From IMG/VR virus record IMGVR_UViG_3300029985_000017, positions 1 to 64,000 of that record: DNA of 64,000 nucleotides, one strand, 5' to 3'. The translations under genes and the position numbers were made by a program. The notes beneath the pieces were generated by a model. It ran no database searches. It saw nothing but the letters and a program-made list of their open reading frames with translations, and was not told where the DNA came from. This DNA comes from a virus. Below are positions 38,599-48,502 of the stretch, one piece after another. Within the stretch, counting starts at the first letter, position 1; every line of letters begins with the position of its first letter.

Positions 38599-39465
38599 AT
38601 GATTAATATCAAATTAGATCCTTCATCACTTTTAGAAGCATGTAAAGAATCTTACAATGAAGTTAAGAAAGCCTTAACCAAATCTGTGACTAAACTTGCT
38701 AGTGCTGCAGAGACCCATTTGATCGAATTAACAAAAGAAGAATTAAATTCTCATCAATATAAAATGTTTGTGGGTGGAGACGATATGAAAAATATCGAAT
38801 TAACATCGCCAGATCCAAATGTTCATATTCTAACCATTAAAAATAAAGCGGTTCTTATAGATAATGGCGAAAGAATGGACATGAAAACCGATGATTGGCT
38901 TTTTAGTAGCTCCAAAACTAAAACTGGTAAAAAGGGTAAATATTTAGTTATTCCTTTTCAGCATGCTGAAAAAAATTCTAAATCTGAATCTGCAACTAAT
39001 AGACTTAAAATAGAACTTACCAATAGAATAAAAGAAGAACTAGATTTTCAAAATAGAAAAAGAAAAGCTAAAAAGCAACGCTCTATAAGCGTTGGTGGAA
39101 TAGAACGTTACCAAGAAGACTCTATGGGTCACAAAAAAGGCGAAATCATAGAAGGTAAACTTCATGAGTTTAACATCTTTGGCAGCAAGAAAAAGTCTCA
39201 TTGGTCAGATATGCCTTTAACCAGAGTAGGTGTTTATCAAAAGATAAAAAGAGATGATCAAGGAAATCCTGTCACGGATAAAAATGGCAAAGTAAAAGCT
39301 ATTCGTTCTTGGATGACCTTTAGAACTGCTTCAGAAGGGTCCCCAGATAAATTTTGGTATCCAGCACCTAAAACCAAAGATTTTTTAGCTAGAACTGGTG
39401 ATTGGGTTGAAAAAGAATTTTATGAAAACATAGTCCCAAATATCTTAAAAGAGTGGAAGGACTAA
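38599..39465 (+). CDS. HK97 gp10-like head-tail joining protein
   Basis: The 288-residue protein has an N-terminal helix and a middle basic region, and ends with WMTFRTASEGSPDKFWYPAPKTKDFL, a long helix, and NILKEWKD. This ending is characteristic of gp10-like tail completion or neck proteins, where a WxTFRT..G...W.hPg motif precedes the final helix. It contains one KSE. It starts 1 nt after the frameshift product ends. Confidence 0.75.
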   Translation: MINIKLDPSSLLEACKESYNEVKKALTKSVTKLASAAETHLIELTKEELNSHQYKMFVGGDDMKNIELTSPDPNVHILTIKNKAVLIDNGERMDMKTDDWLFSSSKTKTGKKGKYLVIPFQHAEKNSKSESATNRLKIELTNRIKEELDFQNRKRKAKKQRSISVGGIERYQEDSMGHKKGEIIEGKLHEFNIFGSKKKSHWSDMPLTRVGVYQKIKRDDQGNPVTDKNGKVKAIRSWMTFRTASEGSPDKFWYPAPKTKDFLARTGDWVEKEFYENIVPNILKEWKD

Positions 39466-39468
39466 TTT

Positions 39469-40497
39469 ATGGGCGGTATATTTCAAACAGATGTTTTATT
39501 AAAAACGATATTAGAAGAATGGTTAGAAGACATTAAAAATAATCTATGGCTTTTAGATCATATTTTAGAAGATTTTGTTGATAGTCCATTACTTAGAACT
39601 AAATATGGACAAAAACAAATTCAGGCTGCTAAAGAGTACTTTACCAACAATAATGTAAATATATTTAATCAATTTGTTAAAGATAAAGATAAATTTCCAT
39701 GCATAGTATTAACTCTAGGCTCTTCAAATGAAGTTCAAGAGATGCGTACACTTGGAGATATAGATACACCTACAATTAATTTTTTACCACCAAATCTGGT
39801 GGGACAGAAGATACCTTATGTAGTTCCTCCATTTATTCCTTCTAGCTACGAGGCATCTACCGGTATAGTAACAGCCCCCATTGGTGTGGATATAGAGCCA
39901 GTGACTGCAGGCATGATTTTACTCAACCCAACTACTGGAACGGGTACTCCAGTTTTAAGTATTAATGGCCAAGAAATTTATGTTCAACCAAATGTACAAT
40001 TGGATACTAGTCAACTTGGAGTTGTACCACAGTACAGATTTTTCCAATCTAGACTAGGAAGAAGTTTCTTCGAAGAAAACTGGAATATTACGATCGCCAC
40101 AAATGATCCCCAATCTCTTCTATGGCTGTGGTCAATCGTGACCTATGGACTTTTAAGATATAGGGAGTACATGGAGCACAATGGGTTATTAGAAACACAT
40201 TTTAATAGTACAGATATTTTTAATCCCGAATTCTCTAATGCTGGTGCGGAAGAAATTTATTGTCGTCAAATAACCATGGCTGGCAAAGTATACAATAACT
40301 TTATCAGAGGACTGCATAGAAAAATTGAATCGGTAATACTTAGAGATACTAATCCTGCAGCCATCACTTTATCGGATCCATCAGGTTATGTAGGCGGAAT
40401 TAAATTCGTTTCAAATCAAGAGACTCCACCTGCACAGCAGAATCAAACTAATTGGTTTACCGTAACTCAAGCTGAAGATGAGGCAAATGAAGATTAA
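39469..40497 (+). CDS. tail completion/neck protein, 342 aa
   Basis: The N-terminal 100 residues resemble tail-terminator-type proteins (a helix, then FPCIVLTLGSSNEVQEM). A long insertion is followed by a second domain with SFFEENWNITIATNDPQSLLWLWSIVTYGLLRYREY, a pattern of myovirus tail-completion proteins such as T4 gp15. It has a location between gp10-like and sheath genes. The exact role is inferred from context. Confidence 0.65.
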   Translation: MGGIFQTDVLLKTILEEWLEDIKNNLWLLDHILEDFVDSPLLRTKYGQKQIQAAKEYFTNNNVNIFNQFVKDKDKFPCIVLTLGSSNEVQEMRTLGDIDTPTINFLPPNLVGQKIPYVVPPFIPSSYEASTGIVTAPIGVDIEPVTAGMILLNPTTGTGTPVLSINGQEIYVQPNVQLDTSQLGVVPQYRFFQSRLGRSFFEENWNITIATNDPQSLLWLWSIVTYGLLRYREYMEHNGLLETHFNSTDIFNPEFSNAGAEEIYCRQITMAGKVYNNFIRGLHRKIESVILRDTNPAAITLSDPSGYVGGIKFVSNQETPPAQQNQTNWFTVTQAEDEANED

Positions 40498-40500
40498 ATC

Positions 40501-40509
40501 AATCTTTAT
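40501..40509 (+). promoter_or_regulatory. AATCTTTAT motif
   Basis: AATCTTTAT ends 8 nt before the ATG at 40518, in the only gap upstream of that gene. There is no ribosome binding site, so a leaderless start is possible here too. Confidence 0.45.
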
Positions 40510-40517
40510 CTATATCT

Positions 40518-40919
40518 ATGCCATATAAATCAGATTCACAGCGCAGATGGGCTCACACCGAAGCAGGTAAAAAAGCTTTAGGCGGTGAGGCCAATGTACA
40601 TGAATGGGATGAGGCCACTAAAGGCAAAAAACTCCCTGAAAAAGTCAAAAAATCTGAAAATCTTACAAAATCCGTGCCAACTCCCCCAAAACTAGGCTCT
40701 ACCCTTGGTTCTACTTTAAGTGCTCCCCAAAATCAACCAAAAGATATTTCTAAGGCCGGTAAGCAAAACGTAACCGCTAAAATATCTAAGCCCAAAAAGC
40801 CAGGTGACGCTTTTGCTCCTCCCAGTGTCTTTTTTGGTAAATCCGAAGATTTTAATGGTCCTAAACACCCAAGTACGCGAAGACTATGGGATTTTATAAC
40901 AAAAAAACATAAAAAGTAA
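40518..40919 (+). CDS. small basic protein with MPYKS-RRW N-terminal domain, KSE motifs
   Basis: The first 45 residues (KSDSQRRWAHTEAGKKALGG, VHEW, KGKKLPEKV) match a short domain common in phage genomes, sometimes fused to structural proteins, function unknown. The rest is Lys/Pro/Ser-rich and disordered, with two KSE motifs. It may be packaged inside the head. Confidence 0.7.
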   Translation: MPYKSDSQRRWAHTEAGKKALGGEANVHEWDEATKGKKLPEKVKKSENLTKSVPTPPKLGSTLGSTLSAPQNQPKDISKAGKQNVTAKISKPKKPGDAFAPPSVFFGKSEDFNGPKHPSTRRLWDFITKKHKK

Positions 40920-40958
40920 TAAAATCAATAAGTTAAAGGGTATAAAAAAATCAGAACT

Positions 40959-40967
40959 AATCTTTAA
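40959..40967 (+). promoter_or_regulatory. AATCTTTAA motif
   Basis: AATCTTTAA, 20 nt before the ATG at 40988, followed by a GGGAG ribosome binding site. Candidate late promoter in a 68-nt gap. Confidence 0.5.
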
Positions 40968-40987
40968 GAAGACAGGGAGTTCCTTTT

Positions 40988-42607
40988 ATGGCAGATGACA
41001 ACAAAAAGCTATTTACACCTCGTGAAGCTGCGCAAGCTGTGTTAGCTAAGACCTATGAGCTATTGTCTAAATCTGAAACTTTAAATAAATACGAGACAGA
41101 AAATCGTAAAGCACCCGGCGTTAAATACGGTAAAATTGAAAAAGATCAAAAACCTATTGAACGTGATTATCCAGAGTATGAAGTAAAGTCTGCGAGTTTT
41201 AAAGACTCTTCAGGAAAACGTCTTGAAAGGCAAGTTTCTCCAAGTGGTAATCCAAAAGAGGAAGCTGAAGGAAATAATAACGTAGACGGCATGGAACCAC
41301 GTTATGAATTTAAAGATAAAGTTAAGGGCGATCTAGCCAAAGAAAATGCCCAGCATATGGTTAAGTCTCAGTCAGGCATGCATACGGTTACATATAAAAT
41401 GCACAAAGCCGAAGATAAAGCTATGCCAAAACCCGATTTGGGTAAAGCTGAAACTGGACATGAAAAAGATGCTGAATTAGTGAATAACAATTATAAAAAA
41501 GAAAGAGCCCCAAACTTAAAAATGCCTAAACATAGAGAGACTAAACCAAAACTATCCCATGAACAAATGATGAATGTTAGCTGGGAGAAGCATAATTTGG
41601 CGGGCAATGTGCATAAAGAACATGCAAAAAAGTATCCAGAAAGTATTCCAGAAGCTAAGGCTATCAATGACAAACATAAAAAAGCTGCAGAGATGCATCA
41701 TGCATATTCTACAGCCAAAGCTAGTTTTCCAGATTACGATTATGAAAAATCTAATAGAGTAAAAAAAGAAGCTACTGAAAAAGCAAAAAAGCTTCATGAG
41801 GATCTTTCATCGATGGAAACTAGTGGCCATAAGGTTGGCCATGCGATAGAACATAAAAAATCAGAATCCAATATTTGCGATCTACATAAATCTGGCGAAC
41901 ATCAAATGCCTAAGCCCCATGCTTCTCATGAAGATATGATGAAGATGCCAAAAAATGCGCATGAAGAAAAAAGAGATTTTCATAATTCCGCTGAATCTAA
42001 AGAAGACAAGCTTCCACAAAATCCAGATAAAGAAGCTGATGCCGAACTTGGTGAAAAAGTAGAGCACGACGTAGAAGATCATTTTAAAGAAAATCAGGAA
42101 GCCGAAGCTAAAGAAGGACATGAACTCATGGCTAAACCAGAGAATAAATCTGAAAGTGAAACTGAAAAGTCCGTTATTCCTCGTTTAGTTCTTTCTGCTA
42201 AACTAAGCAAGTTTATGGAGCATATGCATTCTAAACGTAAAAATGCCGAAGCTCAATCGCCACAAGCCGTTGGCCATGAAGCCACTGACGCTCCGGCTCC
42301 TAGATCTACTGAAGCTGGACAGCCAATTGAAAAACGTGAAGGAGAAAGAGGAATACATCTTCCTCATTCTGAAACGGATATCGCTCCAGGATCTAAATTA
42401 AAGGGCGATATGGGCCAAAGCGGTGTGGGCTCTGATGTTCGCGATATGAAAAGGGATATAAAGCATCTTTCAAATAAAAAAACTAAGGGCGCGGATCGCA
42501 GAGAAACCATAGAACATCATGATATTAATAGAAATAGGGCAATAAATGAGCACAAACAAGTTCTTAGTGATATGAAAGCCATGCCGAAACCAAAGCTTCC
42601 AGGATAA
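40988..42607 (+). CDS. large charged structural protein, KSE and PKPxL motifs
   Basis: The 539-residue protein is mostly low complexity, rich in Lys, Glu, His and Ala. It contains three KSE motifs, two MPKP(D/K)L motifs also found in the prohead-protease protein at 54344, and a helical His-rich domain (about 195-275) homologous to one in the protein at 31393 (both share the block AKKLH near its end). It could be an internal head protein or scaffold cleaved on maturation. No enzyme motif is seen. Confidence 0.7.
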   Translation: MADDNKKLFTPREAAQAVLAKTYELLSKSETLNKYETENRKAPGVKYGKIEKDQKPIERDYPEYEVKSASFKDSSGKRLERQVSPSGNPKEEAEGNNNVDGMEPRYEFKDKVKGDLAKENAQHMVKSQSGMHTVTYKMHKAEDKAMPKPDLGKAETGHEKDAELVNNNYKKERAPNLKMPKHRETKPKLSHEQMMNVSWEKHNLAGNVHKEHAKKYPESIPEAKAINDKHKKAAEMHHAYSTAKASFPDYDYEKSNRVKKEATEKAKKLHEDLSSMETSGHKVGHAIEHKKSESNICDLHKSGEHQMPKPHASHEDMMKMPKNAHEEKRDFHNSAESKEDKLPQNPDKEADAELGEKVEHDVEDHFKENQEAEAKEGHELMAKPENKSESETEKSVIPRLVLSAKLSKFMEHMHSKRKNAEAQSPQAVGHEATDAPAPRSTEAGQPIEKREGERGIHLPHSETDIAPGSKLKGDMGQSGVGSDVRDMKRDIKHLSNKKTKGADRRETIEHHDINRNRAINEHKQVLSDMKAMPKPKLPG

Positions 42608-42611
42608 TAGT

Positions 42612-42878
42612 ATGGCTAAACAAGAATTTGAAAATAAAGAAATGTCCCTAGAAGAATCAAAAGCTTATCGTGCTTCTCTGTATAAAGAAGTTAAAAAGAC
42701 TCTTACTCAAAAACAAAAACGCGATGCTTTTAAGATTTATTGGACAGAAAATAAAAAGAAATACGGAATGACTGGAAAATTAGAGCAAGTCCTTTGGTTG
42801 CATCTAGTTAGCACTGGGAATGATAGTCCTGAGAATTTTGCTAAGGGACTACAAAATTTTGGAATTAAGAAAGTTTAA
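42612..42878 (+). CDS. hypothetical protein preceding the sheath gene, 88 aa
   Basis: A basic helical protein (LEESKAYRASLYKEVKKTL, then FKIYWTENKKKYG) starting 4 nt after the previous stop, with weak ribosome binding site. The next gene is the tail sheath. Function unknown. Confidence 0.65.
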   Translation: MAKQEFENKEMSLEESKAYRASLYKEVKKTLTQKQKRDAFKIYWTENKKKYGMTGKLEQVLWLHLVSTGNDSPENFAKGLQNFGIKKV

Positions 42879-42892
42879 TAGGGAGAAATCAC

Positions 42893-45052
42893 ATGTCGCA
42901 AAGACTATCCACGACGTTCGTTAATACTAATGTTCCAGGAACATATGTTAATTATTCAGTACTTACGCAGCCTGTTGGGGTTACTTCCTCAGGTATAGCG
43001 GTTATCATGGGCGAAGCCGATGGTGGACCTAGCTTTAGCCAAACTACTTTAGCTGCTAGCCTTTATACGCCATCTCAGCTTCAGCAAATGACCCAAGTTT
43101 ATACTAGTGGTCAACTTGTTGACGGCTTTACGGCATTGTGTTCTCCTTCGAATGATGCTAATATCACGGGAACTGCTACTCAGATCTACGTTGTTAAAAC
43201 CAATACCGGTACTACAGCTACCGCTACCCTGCCTTCTTATGGTGACCTTAGTTACCTTAATTATGGTATTTTAGGCAATCAAACTCAGTATCAAGTTCTA
43301 TCTACGGCTGCAGAAGTTGCTCCTACGGTTACCGGGACCACGATCCCTGCTTTTGGAGCCCCTTTGAATGGCGCTAGTTTTACTATTCGTCTAAACGGTG
43401 GTGTTAGCCATATTATTACTTTGAGCGCAACGCCTTCTCTTCATAATAGCATTTCTACCTTGGTCACAGAACTTAATACTCTTTTAGTTGCTGTAACCGC
43501 TGCTCCTACCGGAATCACGGCTTCTCCAGGTACTCCTTTGAATACCCTCACTCTAACTGTTGGTGCTGATTCAAATGCTTATAGCGAAGGATGGGGAAAA
43601 TCGTTTGAATTGATTGATTCTACTCCCGGTGACTTGGCTGCTTTAGGTCTATCCCCAGGACTTACGATTTCTTCACAAGAAGCTGAAATTGAACAACAGA
43701 ACAGTAATTCTACTACCGGTACTAGTGAAACTCTAGCCGTTAACTCACAAATTGCTTTGTTGGTAGGTTATCAAGGTACTTCAGCAACTATCACTATTAC
43801 CAACGTGGCTTTAACTACGGCAGTAGTAGGTGGCGCTGGTATTGGTCTTAGTTTGACCTTAAGTGAATATTCCACGATTGGTCTATTGGCTTCCTTCATC
43901 AATTCTCAACCAGGATATACGGCGGCAGCTCTTCCTGCGGCTAGCAGCCAACCAGCAACTTCATTGGATGCTGTATCTGCTCAAGGAATTTGTTCTACCG
44001 AATCAGAACTTACACCAGGTAGAATTAAAATTGCTTTAGCTAATTATGAACAAGCTATGACTACTTCTAGGTTGCTTGCTTTTTCACCTACGGCAAGCGC
44101 TGGACTTCCGGCTCCTACGTCTGCTCCAGCCTATCTTGCTGGTGGCAGCAGAGGACCAACTTTGGCTATAGATATTGTGGATGCGCTTACGCTTCTTCAA
44201 AGTGTTAATTGTAATATCATTGTTCCATTGTTTTCTCAAAATGCTTCAGCAGATATCGCTGCCGGTCAAACGGATCCAAATTCAACCTACACGATTGCTG
44301 CAATTGATGCTCTATTGAAGAGCCATTGTTTGGAAATGAGCAACCCAAGTTTGAACAGGAATCGTATTTGTATCTTGTCAAATCTTGGCACATTTGCTGC
44401 AGCTGCTGCAACAGCTCAGACTTTGGCAAGCGATCGTTGTTCATTGACTTTCCAACAGGTAACGCAGGTTAATTCAACTGGAGTGGTCACGACCTTCCAG
44501 CCGTGGTATGCTGCATGTGTCGCAATGGGAATGCAACTTGGTGGTTTCTATAAAGCGATTGTTGGAAAATACGCTAATGTTATTAGCATTATCGATCCAT
44601 CAGATTACAATAACGGGAATCCAGGGGACACAAGCGAAGCTCTAACTGCTGGTTTGTTGCCATTGTATGAAGACGTTGGCGGCCCTAAGTGGGTTAGCGA
44701 TCAAACGACCTATAGCGTTGATGACAATTTCGTATACAATTCAATTCAGGCTATGTATGATGCTGACTTGATTGCTATTGACTTGAAATCTAGCTTCACG
44801 GATGCTTTCGTTGGTCAATCTCTTGCAGATGTTTCTGCTGCTTCAGCTTCAGCTTTCTTGACGCAAAAGATGGCTAGCTACATGCAATTGAAACTGATTG
44901 CTCCAAGCAATGGGGCTCCATTGGGATTCAACAATGCGAAGGTTTCCATTAACGCACCTACTATGACTATAGCGGTTAATATCTATCTTGCAACTGCGAT
45001 TTACTTTATTCCGATCAGCTTCACCATTTCAGCGGTTCAGCAATCGGCTTAA
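42893..45052 (+). CDS. tail sheath protein
   Basis: The 719-residue protein begins with the sheath-typical VPGTYVNYSVLTQPVGVTSSGIAVIMGEADGGP, contains insertion domains, and ends with a C-terminal domain with RNRICIL, a long helix region, FTDAFVGQSLADVSAASASAFLTQKM and final strands (VSINAPTMTIAVNIYLATAIYFIPISFTI) as in contractile tail sheaths. It forms the contractile outer tube around the tail tube encoded next. The presence of a sheath defines the phage as a myovirus. It has a GGGAG site. Confidence 0.88.
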   Translation: MSQRLSTTFVNTNVPGTYVNYSVLTQPVGVTSSGIAVIMGEADGGPSFSQTTLAASLYTPSQLQQMTQVYTSGQLVDGFTALCSPSNDANITGTATQIYVVKTNTGTTATATLPSYGDLSYLNYGILGNQTQYQVLSTAAEVAPTVTGTTIPAFGAPLNGASFTIRLNGGVSHIITLSATPSLHNSISTLVTELNTLLVAVTAAPTGITASPGTPLNTLTLTVGADSNAYSEGWGKSFELIDSTPGDLAALGLSPGLTISSQEAEIEQQNSNSTTGTSETLAVNSQIALLVGYQGTSATITITNVALTTAVVGGAGIGLSLTLSEYSTIGLLASFINSQPGYTAAALPAASSQPATSLDAVSAQGICSTESELTPGRIKIALANYEQAMTTSRLLAFSPTASAGLPAPTSAPAYLAGGSRGPTLAIDIVDALTLLQSVNCNIIVPLFSQNASADIAAGQTDPNSTYTIAAIDALLKSHCLEMSNPSLNRNRICILSNLGTFAAAAATAQTLASDRCSLTFQQVTQVNSTGVVTTFQPWYAACVAMGMQLGGFYKAIVGKYANVISIIDPSDYNNGNPGDTSEALTAGLLPLYEDVGGPKWVSDQTTYSVDDNFVYNSIQAMYDADLIAIDLKSSFTDAFVGQSLADVSAASASAFLTQKMASYMQLKLIAPSNGAPLGFNNAKVSINAPTMTIAVNIYLATAIYFIPISFTISAVQQSA

Positions 45053-45075
45053 TTTTAGAATAAGGAGAAATAAAA

Positions 45076-45561
45076 ATGCCACAATCTCAAACACTTACTG
45101 GAGCAAGATGCCAGCTCTATGTCCCAAACAATGTGGGAACTCTGGTTTTAGCCGGTGTCTATGAAACGGTTTCTAAGAACGTTTCATTGGGAACTGAAGG
45201 GATCTGGACTTTAGGTCAGTATTCTGCTCATGAAGTTGCAATCACTAGTTATGAACTGGTTTCATTAAATTGCAGTGGATTCAGAGTTCTTGACTTCGGT
45301 GTGACACAAATGGGTAATTTTCCTACTCTAGCAGATCTTTTGAACTATAATAGCGTAGTTCTTAAAGTTGTCGATAGACAAAGTGGAAAAACTATTTTGG
45401 TCGTAACGGGTTGCGTTCCAAATGCGAACACGGAAAATACCAACGTAAAAGCAACCTCAAAGATTTCAATTTCTTATGTAGGCATTGCAGCATTTTCGGA
45501 AAATGAAGTCGATCCTTCTGGAAATCCAACGGATGGCGAAGGTACCCCGTCTTGGCCATAA
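45076..45561 (+). CDS. tail tube protein
   Basis: A 161-residue protein right after the sheath with an AAGGAG site. The order of strands (TGARCQLYVPNNVGTLVLAG, VAITSYELVSLNCSGFRVLDF, KISISYVGIAAFSE) fits the tail-tube fold shared with Hcp and phage tubes. The length is also typical. It ends the operon at a strong terminator. Confidence 0.8.
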   Translation: MPQSQTLTGARCQLYVPNNVGTLVLAGVYETVSKNVSLGTEGIWTLGQYSAHEVAITSYELVSLNCSGFRVLDFGVTQMGNFPTLADLLNYNSVVLKVVDRQSGKTILVVTGCVPNANTENTNVKATSKISISYVGIAAFSENEVDPSGNPTDGEGTPSWP

Positions 45562-45589
45562 GTTTTTAATAATAATCAATAATATTGAG

Positions 45590-45617
45590 GGCTCCCAGTT
45601 TTCTGGGGGCCTTTTTT
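45590..45617 (+). terminator. intrinsic terminator after the tail tube gene
   Basis: GGCTCCCAG pairs with CTGGGGGCC around TTTT, followed by TTTTTTA. It separates the tail operon from the terminase operon, which has its own promoter directly downstream. Confidence 0.9.
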
Positions 45618-45620
45618 ATT

Positions 45621-45629
45621 TATGATATA
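45621..45629 (+). promoter_or_regulatory. TATGATATA element, 8 nt before the terminase ATG
   Basis: TATGATATA lies directly after the terminator and ends 8 nt before the ATG at 45638. No ribosome binding site exists, so a leaderless mRNA is expected. No -35 hexamer is visible because the terminator occupies that position. Confidence 0.6.
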
Positions 45630-45637
45630 TACTATAT

Positions 45638-47494
45638 ATGGACTTTGCCCTATTACCAGAAGATAAAAAAATTGAATTAGCAAAGTTAATGCTAACCCCC
45701 CTTAATTCTGCCTTGGAAATTAAGGATTGGGCGAAATTTTTTTTAGATCTTGAAATTCCAACCGAAAATACTGATCCAGAATCTACATCTAATCCATTAG
45801 ATGCTGCTTGGTATATTTATGAAACTTTTAAGCATAATTTAGGTAATCAAAGACCTGGCGCTATCATGATCTCTTGTCGTGAAGGCCTCAAGACTATTAT
45901 TGTTACTATATTAGAACTTTTATTGCTTATTCATTTTCAGCTAGAAATTGGACATGCTGCTGCCATTGAATCTCAGTCCTCAATTGCTCTTGGTTATATC
46001 GAAGGTTTTAAATTTAAAATCGAACCATTATTAGTAGCAATAGGTTGGATATCCCATTCTAATAATAAACGAGTTATCAAGTTCAAAACGCCTCAGGGAA
46101 AAACCCCTTTTATTAAAGTTGTAATATGTAATTCAAAAGGCATGAATGGTTTACATTCCAATGTTTTATTTTTGGATGAACTCGATCTTGCTGACAAAGC
46201 AGCTCTAAAAGAAGGTATGAATATTACTGGATTTTCTAGAGGCATTTATGGCATGATGGTTATGGTCTCCAGCTATAAATACTCATTTGGTAATGTTGCT
46301 GAAGCTATAGAAAAAGCAGATGAAATGAATTACAAGATCCTTAAATGGAATCTTATGGATTTAGCAGAGAGGTGCCCTTCTCAACGTCATAAACCAGATG
46401 GCCCAAAACAAGATATGTATGTAACTAAATCCTTACCTCTTAAGAATTTAACCGTACAAGAGTACGCGGGATTACCTGAAATTGAAAAAAGTAAATATGA
46501 TCTTATTGAACAAGCTTATGAGGGTTGTGTTAAATGTCCATTATTGCCTTTATGTAAAAAAAGACTAGCAGCTAAAGATGCATCAGCTACAGGTGGTTTT
46601 TATAAACCAATTTCCTCTGTTATTCAAAAATTTAGAGAGAATGATCCAGATATAGCTGAATCACAGCTTTTATGCCGTAGACCTGGCAGTGAAGGGTTAG
46701 TGTATCCTAGATTTAGTAAAACCGGCAATGTAATTTCTGTAAAAGAAGCCTATGAAACTTTGATAGGACCTACTAAATATAACAATGTTAGCGAAGCAAC
46801 TTTACTACATCAATTACAGGAATCTGGTGTAGAATTCTACGCCGGGGTTGATTTTGGTTTTACTCATGATTTTGTAATTTTAATTGCTGCCAAAATTCCT
46901 AATGGAGACTGGTGGCTAATGGAAACATATTCTTGCCCTGGCTTAGAATTTGATGATATGCTTGAAACTGCAAAAACTTTTAGAGATAAATATAATCCAG
47001 TTAAATGGTTTTGTGATACTGCTATGCCAGCCTATATTAAGTCATTTAATAAAAATGGCATGCGTTGTGCAGACTTCAAAAAAGATGTTTTGGGTGGGAT
47101 TGCAGCGGTTAGATCTAAGATTGTTAATTCTGCAGGTAAAAGGACTCTTAAGATTATCCAGAATGAAAGTAACAAAAGAACAATTGAGTCTATCGCCAAA
47201 CACCGGTTTTTATTGGATGGCCAAGGCAATGTTACTCCTCAACCTGCAGATGAACCAAGTATTGCCGATAAATGCGATGCCTTGAGATATTTGGGCCAAA
47301 ATCTTTGGCATGTTAAAGGAACCTATAAAGCTATGGTTGAATATACTGACGATCCCGCTAAAGTAGGTATGCCTAAAACAAATTCGAATAACATCAATGA
47401 ACAAATGCGTAACGAGATTGCTAAAAGAATCGCCGGTTCCTCCACCTATATCGGGACTTCTAAGAAGAAGGGCGGATTTCATTTCTCTCAATAA
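45638..47494 (+). CDS. large terminase subunit
   Basis: The protein has 618 residues. It has a deviant Walker A SCREGLKT (79-86), Walker B VLFLDE (176-181) and motif III MVSSYKYS. The RNase H-like nuclease acids are Asp405 (GVDFGFTHDF), Asp460 (WFCDTAMP) and Asp548 (IADKCDALRY). Between ATPase and nuclease lies a Cys-rich insertion (Cys246, Cys297-x2-Cys300-x5-Cys306) that may bind zinc or an Fe-S cluster. TerL packages DNA into the prohead and cuts it. The start at 45638 fits the leaderless promoter. Confidence 0.9.
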   Translation: MDFALLPEDKKIELAKLMLTPLNSALEIKDWAKFFLDLEIPTENTDPESTSNPLDAAWYIYETFKHNLGNQRPGAIMISCREGLKTIIVTILELLLLIHFQLEIGHAAAIESQSSIALGYIEGFKFKIEPLLVAIGWISHSNNKRVIKFKTPQGKTPFIKVVICNSKGMNGLHSNVLFLDELDLADKAALKEGMNITGFSRGIYGMMVMVSSYKYSFGNVAEAIEKADEMNYKILKWNLMDLAERCPSQRHKPDGPKQDMYVTKSLPLKNLTVQEYAGLPEIEKSKYDLIEQAYEGCVKCPLLPLCKKRLAAKDASATGGFYKPISSVIQKFRENDPDIAESQLLCRRPGSEGLVYPRFSKTGNVISVKEAYETLIGPTKYNNVSEATLLHQLQESGVEFYAGVDFGFTHDFVILIAAKIPNGDWWLMETYSCPGLEFDDMLETAKTFRDKYNPVKWFCDTAMPAYIKSFNKNGMRCADFKKDVLGGIAAVRSKIVNSAGKRTLKIIQNESNKRTIESIAKHRFLLDGQGNVTPQPADEPSIADKCDALRYLGQNLWHVKGTYKAMVEYTDDPAKVGMPKTNSNNINEQMRNEIAKRIAGSSTYIGTSKKKGGFHFSQ

Positions 47495-47529
47495 TAACAA
47501 TTACTTATCTTATAAATTTTTAAAAGATG

Positions 47530-47538
47530 AATCTTTAT
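47530..47538 (+). promoter_or_regulatory. AATCTTTAT motif
   Basis: AATCTTTAT, 19 nt before the ATG at 47558 and followed by CAGGAG. Candidate late promoter for the structural gene after terminase. Confidence 0.5.
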
Positions 47539-47557
47539 GTAATCAGGAGCGGAATCA

Positions 47558-48502
47558 ATGGCTACCCTTAAAACCCTAGTTTTTCTACAAGCTTATCAAA
47601 ATTCTCTCTCATCTGCCAGTCCAAATAGAAACAGTTTTAAATGGGCAAGAGAGATGGAAGCTCCTATTAATAACGCTACCTCTGAGACGTTCCAGGTTGC
47701 TCCAGGAGCCACGCAAAGCCTATTTAGCGGTTCTATATCTTTAACTCAAGATGGTACAACCCAGTATAGCCTAGCGCCTGTGCCGTTTACCACAACCTTC
47801 TATCAGCTGACCAATGTGGGCGGTACCGCTTCTGGTTTTAGGACACTAAGAGCTATCGGAGCAAACGCTACTACCCAGGTTACGACTACTATTAATGGCC
47901 CATTGCTTACCTATACCTTTACTGGCGGAACTCTTCCCAACTTGTCTTCAGTAATTCCAGGCGACAATGTTCTAATTGGAAATGCTTTTGCTGCCCAAAA
48001 TCAAGGTATTCAGCAGATTGTCTCAGTTACTTCTAACAGTTTTTCCGTAGTTAATTCGACTGGTTATGCTCAAGGACCAATCACCTTAGGCTCTAGTTAT
48101 GCAACCCAACTTCGCATTTTTAGTGGCACGGGAACTCAAATTGGGGATACTTTACAGATTTCAGGTGGATTCAGTCCAATTTCGCAGAACTCATATTTGA
48201 TTACACAAGTTACCGATTTTTATGTACAATTTTCTTATTTAGGCGCCTTACCTACAGAAGGGCCTATTACTACTGAAGCTATAGCTGTTTATTCTTCAGC
48301 TAAATCAATGATTTACCTTGAATGCGATCAAAATACTACCCTATTAATTAATGGGGCTGATATTGGTCCTCAAGTTACCCCAGTGTTTACGATTGGGAAA
48401 ACCTTCCCAGGACTATTTTTACTTAATTCGGTAGTTTATAGTCTATCAGTGATAAATAATTCAATTTCAACAGCTAACATCACACTTTTATCGTCTGAAT
48501 GA
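47558..48502 (+). CDS. virion structural protein, 314 aa
   Basis: A Ser/Thr-rich beta protein between the terminase and portal genes with its own promoter-like motif, so probably abundant. The middle (VIPGDNVLIGNAFAAQNQGI, then QILVSVTSNSFSVV-like strands) resembles beta-barrel tail or head-fibre proteins. No family is recognised. Confidence 0.65.
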   Translation: MATLKTLVFLQAYQNSLSSASPNRNSFKWAREMEAPINNATSETFQVAPGATQSLFSGSISLTQDGTTQYSLAPVPFTTTFYQLTNVGGTASGFRTLRAIGANATTQVTTTINGPLLTYTFTGGTLPNLSSVIPGDNVLIGNAFAAQNQGIQQIVSVTSNSFSVVNSTGYAQGPITLGSSYATQLRIFSGTGTQIGDTLQISGGFSPISQNSYLITQVTDFYVQFSYLGALPTEGPITTEAIAVYSSAKSMIYLECDQNTTLLINGADIGPQVTPVFTIGKTFPGLFLLNSVVYSLSVINNSISTANITLLSSE

